DNA from: Adenophora triphylla var. japonica
Taxonomy: Eukaryota; Streptophyta; Magnoliopsida; Asterales; Campanulaceae
NCBI GenBank assembly: GCA_022495995.1
Contig: JAFEMH010002083.1
Location: 248,001 to 312,000 of the forward strand
Length of the DNA stretch: 64,000 nt
Direction of reading: 5' to 3'
Shown: positions 43,671-56,381 of the stretch, one piece after another
Position numbering within the stretch: the stretch's first letter is position 1
Layout of the letters: each line of letters opens with the position of its first letter
Translations under genes and position numbers: made by a program
Notes under the pieces: generated by a model
What the model was told of the DNA's origin: nothing
Seen by the model: the letters and a program-made list of their open reading frames with translations, nothing else
Databases searched by the model: none

Positions 43671-45500
43671 ATGTCAACTCACCCAAAGAGTTCCGCCGCC
43701 GGCAAGAATACCAGCGTTAGTACGGCACAATCATCTGGGGACAAGACAGTCACATTGCCACCGCCTTCTCTTACATCAAACCCTCGAATGACACCACCTT
43801 CATCATCGTCTCAAAGGCCAGGATCTTCCAATACATACGTTGAGATACGAAGCGCTTTGACTCTACTCCATCAGCAATTGGATAGCCAGGATAGCAACTC
43901 AAAATTGCTTGCTAACGCTATGATCAAGATACAGCAAGACCAGAAGCTTATTGCAACTCATCTTAGTAACATCTCTCCACTGCGTCCAAGAACCCTAAGA
44001 TTTGATGCCGCTCCGGACATTCCATTTCAGAATGAAGTCATCCCCATGGTTGATGCATCCTAGACCGATAACACCTTGTTGACACCTTCAGCAGGACTCA
44101 CCTTTTCCCTACCGTTCATTAACAGCAGTGTTGTTACCCCAGCTGCAGATAATACTGGTTTGCTTGGTAACCTAATGAATGATAATGTTTTCAATCATAT
44201 ACCTGTGACTAAACCTTTTGCAGGTAATCCATTAGCTAAGCAGTTCCAGGACCTTAGAGAGATGATAATGAATGTACCAGGCGTTACTCCTCCAGTCCAG
44301 TAGGTGTCGCCAAATTGTTACAATCAATCTCGGTTTGTCCCAGCCATAGCAAATGTCGACATCCCAAAGCATTTCAGTGTCTCTTCCATGAAATTGTATG
44401 ATGGCAGTACAGATCCAGAGGAGCATGTTGCCTATTATCAGGAGAAGATGGACATAGTGCATATCCCGTTGCAATTCCGAGAAGCTTTCTTGTGTAGAGG
44501 ATTCAGCTCGATGTTGGTTGGGCCAGCTCTCAAGTGGTTGATCAGGCAGCCTCTGGGTTCAATTGGTTCTTTTGCTCAACTCATAAATATGTTCTATAAC
44601 CAATTCTCATGTAGCCGACAGTTTGAGAAGTTAACCAGCAACCTCTATAGCGTGATCCAGCAGCCTACAGAAACCCTAAAAGACTATGTCCATCGATTCA
44701 ACAGGGAGGTCCTGGAAATTCACAATCTGGACATGTCGACAGCTACCGAAGCATTCAAGATGGGGCTGAAAAAGGAGTCTCCATATTATCAAGATCTGGT
44801 GATGACTCCATGTAAGAGATTGGATAAAGTCAGAAGTAGAGCCTTAAGGTTCATAAGGTTGGAAGAAGATGAATTGTGACATTCCAAACAGCAAGCAAGA
44901 CGTCGACATACGATAATCCAGAGAGAAAGATAGAATCATCTCACCGCAGAAACAACAGATCCAACCCCTATTTAAAGAATGACAACAGCAAAATCAATGC
45001 AGTTGAAGGTGAGGATGAAGAAGATGATAATGTACCTAATATATCTGACTACTGTTTTTCTGTGGACATTTCAGGTGTACTTTGTGCAAATAACAACCTG
45101 GGAGACAAAGCGAGGTGGCCAAAAAAGACAGAAAGATCTACAGGGTGGCGTGCTAAATCCAAATAGTGTGCCTACCATGAGGATTTTGGACATGTCATAG
45201 AGGACTGTATAGCCTTGAAGAAGGAGATCAGTTATCTGCTGTCAAAGGGGCACCTTAAGTATAGCCTTGAAGAAGGAGATCAGTTATCTGCTGTCAAAGG
45301 GGCACCTTAAGGAGTTTCTTGGTCCTAGGAGGAAGAAGAACGAGAATAAGGAGACGCCTCCAGAGCCTGAGCGACCAGTGTCTGCACCAGCATCTACTAA
45401 GGTCATTAATTTTATCAGTGGTGGATCAGATATTTGCGGGATCTCTTATTCTGCTGCCAAGAGACATGCGAAGGAATCAAAGTAAGAGAAGCCAGAGAGG
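43671..45500 (+). pseudogene. E3 gag, with in-frame stops, a frameshift and a 52-bp duplication
   Basis: The ATG at 43,671 follows the primer site by 40 bp. The N-terminal part (to 44,300) is Ser/Pro-rich. The Retrotrans_gag core is at 44,340-44,860 (KLYDGSTDPEEHVAYYQEKM, ALKWLIRQPLGSI, LKDYVHRFNREVLEI). Stops in the same frame are TAG at 44,061 and 44,301 and TGA at 44,877; the two TAGs probably replaced CAG. After a shift the acidic segment and a zinc-finger-like end (YHEDFGHVIEDCIALKKEI) follow. There, 52 bp are duplicated head to tail (45,207-45,258 and 45,259-45,310), which moves the frame again. Gag would form the particle that packages the RNA. Confidence 0.85.
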
Positions 45501-45509
45501 ACAGCGAGG

Positions 45510-46682
45510 ATGGCGACATCTTCTCAAGATCCAATTACTTTTGAGGAAAGTGACCGGGACAACGTATTGGACCCACATCATGATGGCCTAGTAATTTCTC
45601 TTCGGATTGCTAATTTCACTGTTAGGCGAATCTTGGTGGATGGGGGCAACTTAGTCAATCTCATCATGTTGGGTACTTTAAAAGAAATGAACATCCTGGA
45701 GTCAGAGATTGTCAAGAGGACGTCAGTATTAGTGGGGTTCAGTGGTGAGACCAAAGAGACGGTGGGAGAGATCAAGCTTCCAATTTATTCTCATGGCCTT
45801 AATACCATGGAGCGTTTCTGCGTGATCGATTGTGCGACATCTTATAATGTAATACTGGGTAGGCCATGGATTCATGGGATGAAAGTTGTGCCTTCAACAT
45901 ATCATCAATGCGTCAAATTCCCTACACCATGGGGAGTGGCCAATGTGTATAGTGACCAGCAAGTTGCAAAGGAATGTTACAAGACATCAATGAAGGCGTC
46001 GACAACTCCAAGGCAAGCATAGAAATTATAGAGGAGGGCGCGTGAGTTGCTGGAAGCAAGTGAACATGACATAAAGGAAGTATTACTAGATCACTCCAAT
46101 CCAGAACTCAAGGTGCTCATTGGCAGTAAGGTACCGACAGAGTTGGAAGAGAAACTTGTTGACCTCTTGAGAAGTAGAATAAAAAGTTTTGCATGGAAGC
46201 ATGATGATATGACTGGCATCAACAAAGATGTCATCACCCACAAGCTCAATGTTGGTCCTAGTTTCAAGCCAGTGCACCAAAAATGAAGAAAATTTGCTGA
46301 GGAAAGAAATCGAGTCATCAAAGAAGAAGTGGAAATATTGCTCAAGGCTAACATGATCCGGGAAGTCGAGTATCCAAAATGGCTAGCGAATGTGGTAGTG
46401 GTCGAAAAGAAGAACAGGAAATGGCGAGTTTGTGTCGACTTCACTGATTTAAATAAAGCTTGTCCCAAAGATCCTTTTCCTCTGCCGCACATTGACTCGT
46501 TGGTAGATTCAACTTCTGGTCACGAGCTTCTTACCTTTATGGACGCATCTTCAGGATTCCAACAGATCCAAATGGAGCCATCTGACCAAGAAGACACCGC
46601 CTTCATAACGCTATCAAGTATATATTGTTATGCCTTTCGGAATAAAAAATGCAGGTGCTACATATCAAAGACTCGTCAATAA
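45510..46682 (+). pseudogene. E3 protease and first half of RT, with stops
   Basis: The protease core is ILVDGGNLVNLIMLGTL near 45,630, followed by NVILGRPWIHGMKVVPSTYH near 45,850. The same frame continues past TAGs at 46,020 and 46,029 into the linker and RT fingers, with a TGA at 46,284 (Arg codon CGA in relatives). It then gives VCVDFTDLNKACPKDPFPLP (near 46,430) and FMDASSGFQQIQM. Near 46,620 a small deletion shifts the frame before the catalytic site. Confidence 0.85.
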
Positions 46683-49316
46683 GATGTTCAAGGATCAGAT
46701 CGGCGACACTATGGAGGTTTATATTGATGATATGGTAGTAAAGTCCAAGAAAGCAAAAGATCACATAGTACATCTATCTCAAGTCCTTGACATCCTAGAT
46801 TGTTTCAATATGAAGCTGAATCCGGCGAAGTGCAACTTTGGAATGGAGGCGGGAAAATTCTTGGGGTATATGGTAACGAAAAGGGGAATCGAAGCCAGCC
46901 CAGAGCAGATTCGAGAAATCATCAACCTGTCATCACCTCAATCCGTCAAAGATGTCCAAAGACTAACTGGAAATGTTGCGGCACTTACCAAATTAATATC
47001 TAAGTCTTTCGATCGATGCAAGCCCTACTATGATATCTTAAGGAAAAATAAGAAGTTCCAGTGGGAGGAGCAGCTTGAGAAAGCTTTCCAAGATCTAAAA
47101 AGATACCTGTCGAAACCTCCGTTATTTGCCAAACCTCAAAAAGAAGAACCCCTATATGTTTATCTAGCAGTTCCAGAAAATGCAGTAAGTGCAGTCCTGG
47201 TAACAGAACGTGATGGCGTCCAACAGCCGATTTATTATGTAAGTAAAACACTTTTAGATGCGGAAACCAGGTACCCACATTTACAAAAATTAATTCTTGC
47301 TTTGATAACTATTTCTATTAAACTAATACATTATTTCAAATCTCATGTTATTAATGTTCGTACTAACTATCCCATTAAGAATGTTATGAGAAAACCATAA
47401 ATGTCAGGCAGGATGGCAAAATGGTCGGTGCAGCTTAGCACCTATGACATCAAATATGAGCCAAGAACATCAATCAAATCCCAGGCCCTAGCTGATTTTG
47501 TGGCAGACTTTAGTCCAAATCTACAACCACAGGTCGAGTTGGAGGTGCAACAGTTGCAAGATGATGAAACCTCTAAGAAGTGGACACTTTATACTGATGG
47601 TGCTTCTAACATGAGAGGCATATGGCTAGGAATTGTACTAAAGTCACCACAAGGGGACATAATACCCCAATCTATCAGTTGTACTTTCAAAGCCACTAAC
47701 AATGAAGTTGAGTACAAGGTGTTAATCATGGGTTTGAGCCTGGCACAAGATCTCAACATCAAGCACATCCAAGAGTTCATTGACTCGTTATTAATTGTCA
47801 ACCACTACAATGGTTCCTATATTGCAAAGTGCGCGAGGATGATTTCATATTTAGCTATTGTGAAACTTCTGGCACCCAAATTCAAAACTTTTTCATTGGA
47901 ACAAGTGCCACGAGAAGAGAACTCACAAGCAGATGCCCTAGTAAACCTTGGTTCAGCTTTTAAAAGTTTATCACAAACCAATATCCCTATTGTATATGTC
48001 GACATCCCGGCAATTGACCGCCTTGAGCTATTCAGCTTAGATGGCGACATCCCTACCAGCACAGAAGCAACATCTTGGACTGCTCCTATTATCAAGTATC
48101 TTCAAGATGATACAATCCCACCTGAAGAGAAGAATGCCAGAGCATTCAGGGTAAGAACATCTAAATATTTTCTTATTGATAACTTTTTGTTCAGAAAATA
48201 TGCTGCAAGTCATTATTTAAGGTGTCTAGAGGTCGATCGAGCACAAGATGTTTTAAAAGAATTACATGAAGGACAGTGTGGTAATCATTCTGGGGGCAAA
48301 AGTTTGTATTGCAAAGCTCTGAATATGGGTTATTTTTGGCCAACCATGCATAGAGATGCCGCTGAATATGCTAAGAAGTGTGATTCCTGTCAGAAACATG
48401 GCAACATCCTGCATCAACCTGCAGAATTGCTGCATCCCATCCTATCTCCATGGCCATTCATGGTTTGGGGTATGGACATTGTAGGAAAGTTACCCAGGGC
48501 TCCAGGAGGGAAGGTATTTCTGTTAGCTATGACTGACTATTTCTCGAGATGGGTTGAAGCAGAAGCATATGTGCAAGTTCGCGACAGAGAAGCGATCTCA
48601 TTTATAAAAAGGAATATATTTAGCAGATTCGAAATACCTTCAGAGATTATCTGTGATAACGGATCACAGTTCATAAGTAAAAAGACGCAAGATTTCCTAG
48701 CAAGATGAGGAGTCAAGATGGTGACATCTTCACTAGTTCATCCGCAGGCAAAAGGACAAGATGAGTCCAGTAAGAAGATTATTATAAACAACCTGAAGAA
48801 GAGATTGGACCAAAAGAAGGGAAGATAGGCAGAAGAGTTGCCATTGGTATATTATGGGCTAATAGGACGACATCCAAGAATGCTACTGGTCAAACTCCAT
48901 ATTCCTTGGTATTTGGGATAGAAGCCGTCATCCCTAGAAAAGTCTTAGTTCCTACGGCTAGATACGGTTTGATGACATCTGATCAGAATGGAGACATATT
49001 GGCTCATGATTTAGATATTGTTGACGAATTGAGAGATATGGCTAAAATAAGGATGGCAGCATATCAGCTGAGAGTTTCCAGATCTTACAATAAGAATGTG
49101 AGAGTTAGAAGGTTCCAAGTGGGTGATTTGGTCCTTCGCAAGACGTTCCAAAACACAAAAGAGCTTAATGCTGGTAAATTGGCACCAAAATGGGAAGGCC
49201 CTTACTTGATTGATGTAGAGGCCAGAAAGGGGGCATATCGATTGTCAACATTGGACGGCCAAATGATTCCAAGAAGCTGGAATGCCATACACCTCAAGAA
49301 ATATTTCATGTAGGCA
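46630..49316 (+). pseudogene. E3 RT catalytic half, RNase H and integrase, with stops
   Basis: The first stretch has VMPFGIKNAGATYQR, the catalytic YIDD at about 46,720 and the thumb GYMVTKRGIEASPEQI. A TAA at 47,398 interrupts the same frame. RNase H follows from 47,575 (LYTDGASNMRG), then an integrase finger (HEGQCGNHSGG, CDSCQKH), and the core with [10 protein letters not shown] and ICDNGSQF. The core is cut by a TGA at 48,706 and a TAG near 48,827, both where relatives have Trp. After a shift near 48,845 the C-terminal part from 48,906 is open (GPYLIDVEARKGAYRL) and ends at 49,314. The enzyme set is complete in outline but not translatable. Confidence 0.9.
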
Positions 49317-49319
49317 ATA

Positions 49320-50142
49320 TCAACCTCAGTAAATACTTACAAATAAACCAGGTTTGCTTATTTCTTTTAATTCTTGTCCCTCCATTTTTCATATTGTCTT
49401 TTATTATTCAAAAAAGTTACTAAATCAACCTGTGGAGGGGCGTCAACCAAGTTGGCGCCCATCTCTAACATGCTCCTGTTTTGCAAGATGTTGACATATC
49501 AATGTTGACTTGTCAAGCAATGAATTGACGACGACCATCTTTACTCCGTTAGAGACTGGCCACCCCTCCTAAAGTTAAGGTACACAATCCCTTCTAAGGT
49601 TTAAAGAGTTAATTACCTCTTTCTAAGAATATTAGGTTGCTGCACCTTTACCTGGAGCGCACGATATCTCTTTGATTGAGGTGTGGGATGGGCCTATATG
49701 AGTAAAATTGTATAGCTTACCCATCTCCACTAAGTCAAATGATTGATCTAAGTTTTATTCAAATTGGTTATGGCATGTTCATGCCATCTTAAGTACATAC
49801 GGTTATGACATTTTCATGTCATCTCTCGAATTCAAAAAACCTGTCATTTTATCATGTCAACATCTTTTGAAAACATCCTAACAGTTGTTAGTTTCTAAAA
49901 ACCTATCTTGTTCCGATACCTTTTTGCTAACTACTCACAGAAGATTTATGAACCTAAAACATTTATACCATTGAAAGTTACGAAATGTTCCCAAAATTTT
50001 GTTGGCCCATGCCAACATACTAAAAAGCATAAAGCAGAAGTGTTGAACCAACCCAACACTTGAAATAAATTGTCTTTGACCCTTATGGACCGATTACATA
50101 CCGACATAAAATAAAATTGTTTTGGGGTCACCACCCATGAAA
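49320..50142. other. E3 spacer behind pol
   Basis: No ORF or domain is recognised. It separates the pol stop from the end of the antisense gene. Confidence 0.6.
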
Positions 50143-51903
50143 CTAGTTACGAATAAAAGAACATTTTTTTTCTTCATTTGGCTTCTGCCACAGGTGTTTT
50201 GGAGATTCATTTTCATCTTTCTTCTCCTCTGTTGCTCCTTCCTTGGGACTAGACAACACTTCACCTTCATTGATCGGTTCACCTGTCAATTTCTTCAAAT
50301 TAGAATACTCCTTAGTGATGTCCCAATCTTTAGATTTTCCCTCAGCATGGTCTTTCATCATCTGGATCATGCTCTGCACTACGGTTTTGGCAGTAGCTAT
50401 CTTTCATGACTTCCTAACCTCTTCAATCTCCTTGAGATGATCTTCCTCAATCTTTGCCATTTTGTCTAGCAAGCCCTTCACAGTCTTCTCTTGTTCCTCA
50501 AAATTTTCCTTCTAATCCTTAAACTTATTTTCCCAAGTGGCAGCCTCTTTTTTGGCCTGCGCCATGTCTGCCTTCGCCTTTTTCATAAACTGCTCAACAA
50601 TCTTCGCCATGTTCTCCACCTAAACCTCCATGCACCCCATTGCCTGTTAAGAGAAGTTCCAATAAAGTTCTAGAATGACAAAAATGAAACTATGAAGTAG
50701 CCAAGCAAAATAGTAACATCTTACACTAGATGCCAAGCCCAAGATTTTTTTCTTCAAATCACTTGCCTTCAAACCTTCAAAAATGTCCACATCTACCAAC
50801 TTAATAACCTCTTTCACTCCAGTCTTCATCTTCTTTACCCTTGAGCCAATCCCCACACTCTCATCCTTCACAGCAACCTTCTTAGGGGCAACGGGTGGTC
50901 TCATTTCCATCATGGCAGGGAACCACCAATCAATGCATTGATATCGTCAAGGTCGAAATCAGAACCCGAGGCTACTAGTTTGGAAACTAAGCAAAAGAAA
51001 CAAAGTTTCAGAGAAATGTATGCATAAAACCATGGATAAATTGAAGGATACATACCTATTGACATCTTGACAGAGAGTGACACCTTCTCCTCTTCTTGTT
51101 CGACAAAAGGGACTTCAACCAAACCTCTGGGGGACCTTTTATCTGCAGAAAGTTTGAAAATCTCCTCAATCTTTGCCACCGTGTCTTCCGCTAGTGGAAA
51201 AAGTTCTCCCCAATCGATATCTGCAACAAAGTAGAAAAAATTACAAATTCAGTCTAGATCGAAAAAGAAGGATTCATAAATTAGAAATCAAAATACCTCC
51301 CCTATTCCATCTGGTAGATAACTTATCTCCTCCTCCAATAGAGTTTCTTTCCACAAAAAAGAACCTGCCCTTCCATCCTCTATTGTTTGAAGATGGCGTC
51401 ACCATTAAAGGAATTCGGTCATACTTTTTCTTGAGAAGATACCTTTTTGACCCAAACACTTAGAAATCGTAGGAATAAGCTATTTCACTAAGACCCAAGT
51501 CTAGCCCATTCTCTCGGTTTACTTTTAGCACAAAGGCAAAAATTCTCCATGCCATTGGCATCAACTGAATGTGCGTCAACTTAGTCTTTCGAAAGAACTC
51601 AGAAACAAGCGAGGGAAAAGGGAAGCTAAACCCTAGCAGAAAAGGGTATTCTAAGAAGCAAACCCAGTTGGGGGAAAAGTTGTCAGACCTTAAATTCATA
51701 AGGAAAGGGTGGAAGACATCACCTGTTGGAAAACAATGATACTGTTTTAGGGATTCAATGTGGGTATCGTTGAAGACACAGATTTCCTCGTCTGGATTTG
51801 AAAGAAGGTTTTCGGACTTGAAACCCCTTATAGCGACATCTACGGATTCTCTAGTTATAACCACACCTTTGGATTTAGAAGTGCTCCATCTCGTTTTCCC
51901 CAT
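50143..51903 (-). pseudogene. E3 antisense accessory gene, intron-containing
   Basis: The ATG is at 51,903 on the minus strand. Likely exons are 51,903-51,297, 51,220-51,056, ~50,970-50,727, and 50,643-50,143, with GT donors and AG acceptors (for example TTGCAG before 51,220). Exon 1 has FLLGFSFPFPSLVSEFF and IQLMPMAWRIFAFVL, which resemble the 'putative gypsy-type transposase' domain of plant retroelements. The last exon is rich in Lys, Glu and Met and looks coiled-coil (VENMAKIVEQFMKKAK). An in-frame TAA lies at about 51,460, and further stops occur in the last exon. Layout and domain order equal those of the E2 antisense gene. The role in the element's life cycle is unknown. Confidence 0.6.
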
Positions 51904-52206
51904 TGTTACAGATTAAAGAAATCGCAAAGTAAAGAAGGAGAAGAAGGAAAAAAGTTTACCTTCAAAGAAGCGCCGAATAGAGAAGAGCAGTAAAAACCTA
52001 GAAATTTGAATGATGAGACGATTAATAAAGACAAAGAAACCCTCTCTCCACTAAAACTCCTTTTCAAAGCGTACTCCTTACAACCGCCCTTAACCTGCAT
52101 TAAAAGCAGTTGGATTTTCTATTTCTTCCAGATTTTCTATTTCCAAATCGTATCGGTTACCTTTTTGAAAAAAAACTTACCTCTTTGTATTCCGTGAAGT
52201 GATAAG

Positions 52207-52219
52207 TTTTGGGGGCAAT
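52207..52219 (+). other. E3 polypurine tract
   Basis: TTTTGGGGGCAAT directly precedes the 3' LTR start TGTTATGGG, as expected for the plus-strand primer of reverse transcription. Confidence 0.75.
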
Positions 52220-52722
52220 TGTTATGGGCATATTTTCTGCATGTTGATATCTTAAAGCACTGTAAGTAATTCATAATATTTATTGTTTTACTTACCTATT
52301 TTACCTTTACAGTGAGTCATGGAGATAATCTCGGAATATTACAACCAACATGAGGACTCCCATCAGCGCCAAAAGACGTGGTCAAGAGGCGTTGAGAAGA
52401 TAATATGCCTTACCAATTTTTTAGGGATTATTGTTGTTTTTCTTAATAGTCTTCTAGTATTATAAGGAGACATGGAGAACACAAAAAACACACACATTCA
52501 CGTACGCTCTCTGTAATATCCATTTCTCTAAAAGCTTTTGTAACCAAAACAATACATATTGAATTTTTGGTAAGGAAGGTGACCTAACCTCCCGAGGCTT
52601 TATGTCGGCGAGATAATTTTTTCAAGGGCTTTCCTCGTTACATCGTTGTGTCAACATTTCATTGTTATTGTTCTAATCCGTTTACATCAAGATCCAAAGT
52701 TCCCTCCTTGAAATTTATAATC
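52220..52722 (+). repeat. E3 3' LTR, first part
   Basis: Matches 42,560 onward without the MULE insertion, and is interrupted at TAATC by E4. The last 49 bp of the LTR are at 60,117-60,165. Confidence 0.9.
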
Positions 52723-53727
52723 TGTAGCGTTGATATTTTTATTGAATAACAGAGTCGCCACTTATTATTTATTTAGAAAAAAACAATAAGAAAAACCTTT
52801 TTGATTTTAAAGAGATTTGAGGGTTCGGGGGTTAAGCTATGGAATGGAAAGGTCGAGGAGCACCCATTCCACACAATCCGGAGATCGGTCTTGCCAATTG
52901 AATATTATCAATCAAATGGAATAATTAAATAAGAAAACCCTAATTAATTTCTTAATTAGGAATGTCGAATTATATGCTTCGAGATCACCTCCATGGATTG
53001 AAGGGACTCTAGGCTAATCCTTTTGATAGGATTACACTACTCTAAAAGCAATTAGAGGGGGATTGAGAAGAAGAGATTAAAAGGAGTTTACCTTGTGTTT
53101 AGGGAGTGTTTGATTTAGAACGTGGTTCTAAGGTGTCTTTTCGGTCGAGAAATGATTTGGACAGAGCTTCGCCTTGATTTTAGGCTTGAGCCTTAATGTT
53201 CGTCAATCAATAGAATTGATGGACAAATTTGGGAGTTTATTTAGAGTGATTTGCAGGAGTCTTTCGTGGAAAGAAACCAACAAATTGTGTGTGATGTGTG
53301 TTTTTCGATTAGGAATCGGGGCCTCTGAAATACTAAAAGTCATCAAGTATTTATACGAGGTTGGAGAGGTAAAGGTGGAGAGGGAAACCACCCTAGGAAG
53401 GTTCCAAAACTCAAATGCTATTGGAGAACCGGATTGGATGAGATTTATCAAGAAAAGAGGTTGAAACAGAGAAGGAAAGTGATTCTGCACATCCTGCAGA
53501 GGGGTTATCTCGCGCGAGACACGTATGTCCCGCGCGGGACAACTAGTCGGTTGACTATTTTGTCCTCTTCAGTTGTTCCATTAGTCAGTTAGGTCTAAAA
53601 CTAACGAGGTTAGTTAGAAACTTAACGAAACATGACGAAACTAATATGCTTTCATCAAAACACAAAAGAGAGACGAAGAGTAGTGTAAATTAAACATGAA
53701 ATATTGGTTTAGAATGGGGTGTCTACA
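52723..53727 (-). repeat. E4 3' LTR (minus-strand sense)
   Basis: 1,005 bp, nearly the same as 59,112-60,111, with scattered substitutions. It includes GGAATGG/CCATTCC (52,841-52,870), a minus-strand TGGCGACTCT (52,760-52,751) and the palindrome TCTCGCGCGAGA near 53,508. Confidence 0.9.
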
Positions 53728-54019
53728 AAGCCCCTCAGTGACAAGACTTATGGAAGAAGTCATGTCGTCGATAGAAAAGACATCATTCTGAACAATGGGA
53801 TGGTCGTGCCGCATGGCTGCCTACGTATCTCTATCGGAAAATCAGACCAAAACGTAGTTCGACTCCAAAACACTAAAAAGACTATTTTAGGTATTTTGAA
53901 AATCATTTTGAAAATAGATTTTTTTTTTTGAAAAGGTAAAATCATACTGAGGAATTAAATACTTGACCCAATTCCGATGATACCTGGTTTGTTGATGAAG
54001 TTGTTGAAGTGCGCCACCC
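53728..54019 (-). other. E4 3' internal end with polypurine tract
   Basis: On the minus strand GAGGGGCTT directly precedes the LTR start TGTAGACACC, as expected for a polypurine tract. No coding text is recognisable between here and the repeat array. Confidence 0.5.
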
Positions 54020-54405
54020 GAGGTTACTGACATAGCTGAGGTTGCCGTTGTTGCCGAAGTCACAGAATTTGTTGTCGTTGCTGTCGTCACAAACTTTGTT
54101 GATGCTGAGGTCACAGACTTTGTTGTGGTTGCCGAGGTCACGGACTTTGAAGTTGCTGCTGTCACAGACTTTGTTGATGTTGCCGAGGTCACGAACTTGA
54201 AGTTTGCTGCCGTCACAGACTTTGTTGATGTTGCCGAGGTCACGGACTTGAATTTTGCTGCCGTCACAGACTTTGAAGTTGTTGATGTTGCCGAGGTCAC
54301 GGACTTGAAGTTTGTTGCCGTCACAGACTTTGAAGTTGTGGTTGCGGAGGTCACGGACTTGAAGTTTGCTGCCGTCACAAACTTTGTTGATGTCGGTTGA
54401 GGTGG
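54020..54405. repeat. E4 tandem repeat, units of about 42-51 bp
   Basis: GTTGCCGAGGTCAC, ACTTTGTTGATG and GCCGTCACAGACTTTG blocks recur about nine times. The minus strand reads this as repeated KSVTSAT / FKSVTSA text, a product of the array and not evidence for a protein. Confidence 0.85.
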
Positions 54406-54409
54406 AGGT

Positions 54410-56381
54410 TCTGTCGGCTCTTGTAATGCAAGGATATATGCATGCCGGTCTCGGATGGACCCGAATGATTCTTACCTTTCTGCACCTGCTAGCACATAAA
54501 GATTCCAAATAATTTTTCAGATTTTAGTTGTTTAATTGGACTTACGTGGTGGTGCTCACGTCTGCTCGTGTAAATGGCCGGTTGGTCATTTTGGTGGTAA
54601 GTTAATGAATGAGTATATGGTATATGGACATGTAGGGACATTTGTATGGATTTATATTTGAGATGGGTGAATTATATGAGTGAACTTGTATTTGACAAGT
54701 TGGGACCAAATCAGGTTTTTTCGTAGAATTTGTTGCTAGTCAGCAAGGCTGTACTGTTTCTTCCTTGTTGTATAATTTCAATGAGTAACCTTGTGTGAAC
54801 ACATCTAGGCCTGTTGCGAATCTTCATTCTCAATTCTCCCTTGAATCGTGTCTCTAGGAGGCAAACGACTACAAATCTGTCGACTGTCGTAATGGCTTTA
54901 TGTCTAAGGCCCTTTGCTGTCTCAAGCCCTAAGTTGCTTGCAAGTGGTAGATGAATTTGTGAATAAGTTTGTGAGGCTGCTCTCTTGATTTGAAGATGTT
55001 CGAAGAAGACTCTCCTTATTGATTTGATTTGAAGAAGATCGAATGATGTTCGATGAAGAAGGTTGAAGAATAGTCTCCCTTTGTCCTTTGATTTTTTAGT
55101 TTTTTTCTTAGTGACGCACCCTGGTTTTTGCCTAGACCGCCCTTTCGGGGTTTTCAATCTAGCGGGCATCTCTTTTGCGTCTCTTTTTTTTTCTTTTCTT
55201 TTCTTTTTTTTGAAAGTAGTATGTAACTCGAAGAGAACTCAGTGGGAAAATCTCATTGAGTAGGGAAATGCGATACTTAGATTAAGAAAATATTATTGAG
55301 GAGAGAGAAACGAGATCTCAAGTTAGTTGGAAGACGGACTCTTTTCTTTGGAAGGTGATCCAAGCATTGACTCTTTGTAGAAGTGTATTTTCTAATGATG
55401 AGAGTGAGAAGCAAAGAGAAGAGCTCCTAATGCAGATTTGATTATTTTGAAGAGTTGAAGTAGAGATTGACTGGAGAAGGAAAGGTTAGGAAACCCCACT
55501 TTTGATGCTTGGATTTTAAGAGTGTGTATGAGAGTAGCTAACAGGAAGCCTCTAGACTTAACAAGAAACGCTACTTGACTCAAAAATCTCGAAAAGTTGT
55601 TCTATCTTTTAATGAACCGTGCATCATCTAGAAATCCTAAATAAGTTCTAGAAGAAAGCCAATCATTAGTATGACTTAAGGGTAAACATTTTTTTTTGAT
55701 ACTGAAAGTCTTCTTCACTTGTTGTAAGAGGAGGTTGAGTAGTCTTCATTTCTTTTGTTGGTATCACTTGACTCTTCTTCTTTGTGGGAGAGTCCTTCAT
55801 GCCTTTGAAGTTTCACCTTTGTTGTGGGGGTGATGAAAGCTTGAGAGTTTTTTTTTGTACTATCAAAGCTTTAAATTGAGTAGCCCCACTCTTCTTGGAA
55901 TGAAGGTTGACAGCAGCACTTTTGGCTTTCTTCGCTTGTTGATCGTTGGCTTTCAGTAGGGTAATGTTTAGCCCTTAAGTCTCCTAAGGATAACTTTCTT
56001 CTTAAACTCGCTTAGAAGTCTCTATTTTTTGTGATGATTTTAGGGAATGGAGGGTCTTTTATTTTGCATGAATTAAATGATACTTATGAGGTAGGACAAC
56101 CTTAGGGAAAGTGTTTAGAAAAAGAATATATCTTTGATTAATCGGAGAAATTGAAACAGACTCGATAGTTTAGATGACACAAACTAGAGGAGGTGAGAAG
56201 TACTAGAAAGACAGAACGAATCTTCGAATTCATACTTGAAAATTTAAAACCTAATCTACTTCTATCAAAGGAGAAAGGGAGAGGATAGTTGTAGCCCCAA
56301 AGTGGTAAGTGTAGATTTCTTCTTGGAGCTTCATCTTATTCATGTATTATGAGGGAGAGGATTCATGATAACGTTGGGACG
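54410..56381. other. E4 internal non-coding region
   Basis: The position corresponds to pol in autonomous relatives. I find no protease, RT, RNase H or integrase motif in any frame. The open stretches (for example 55,169-54,711 on the minus strand) show no known domain. Confidence 0.65.

Noticed and set aside
53887..54508. Long minus-strand frame with repeated SVTSAT text
   Set aside because: Produced by the tandem repeat of E4; two frames are open at once, as expected for a repeat with little stop content.
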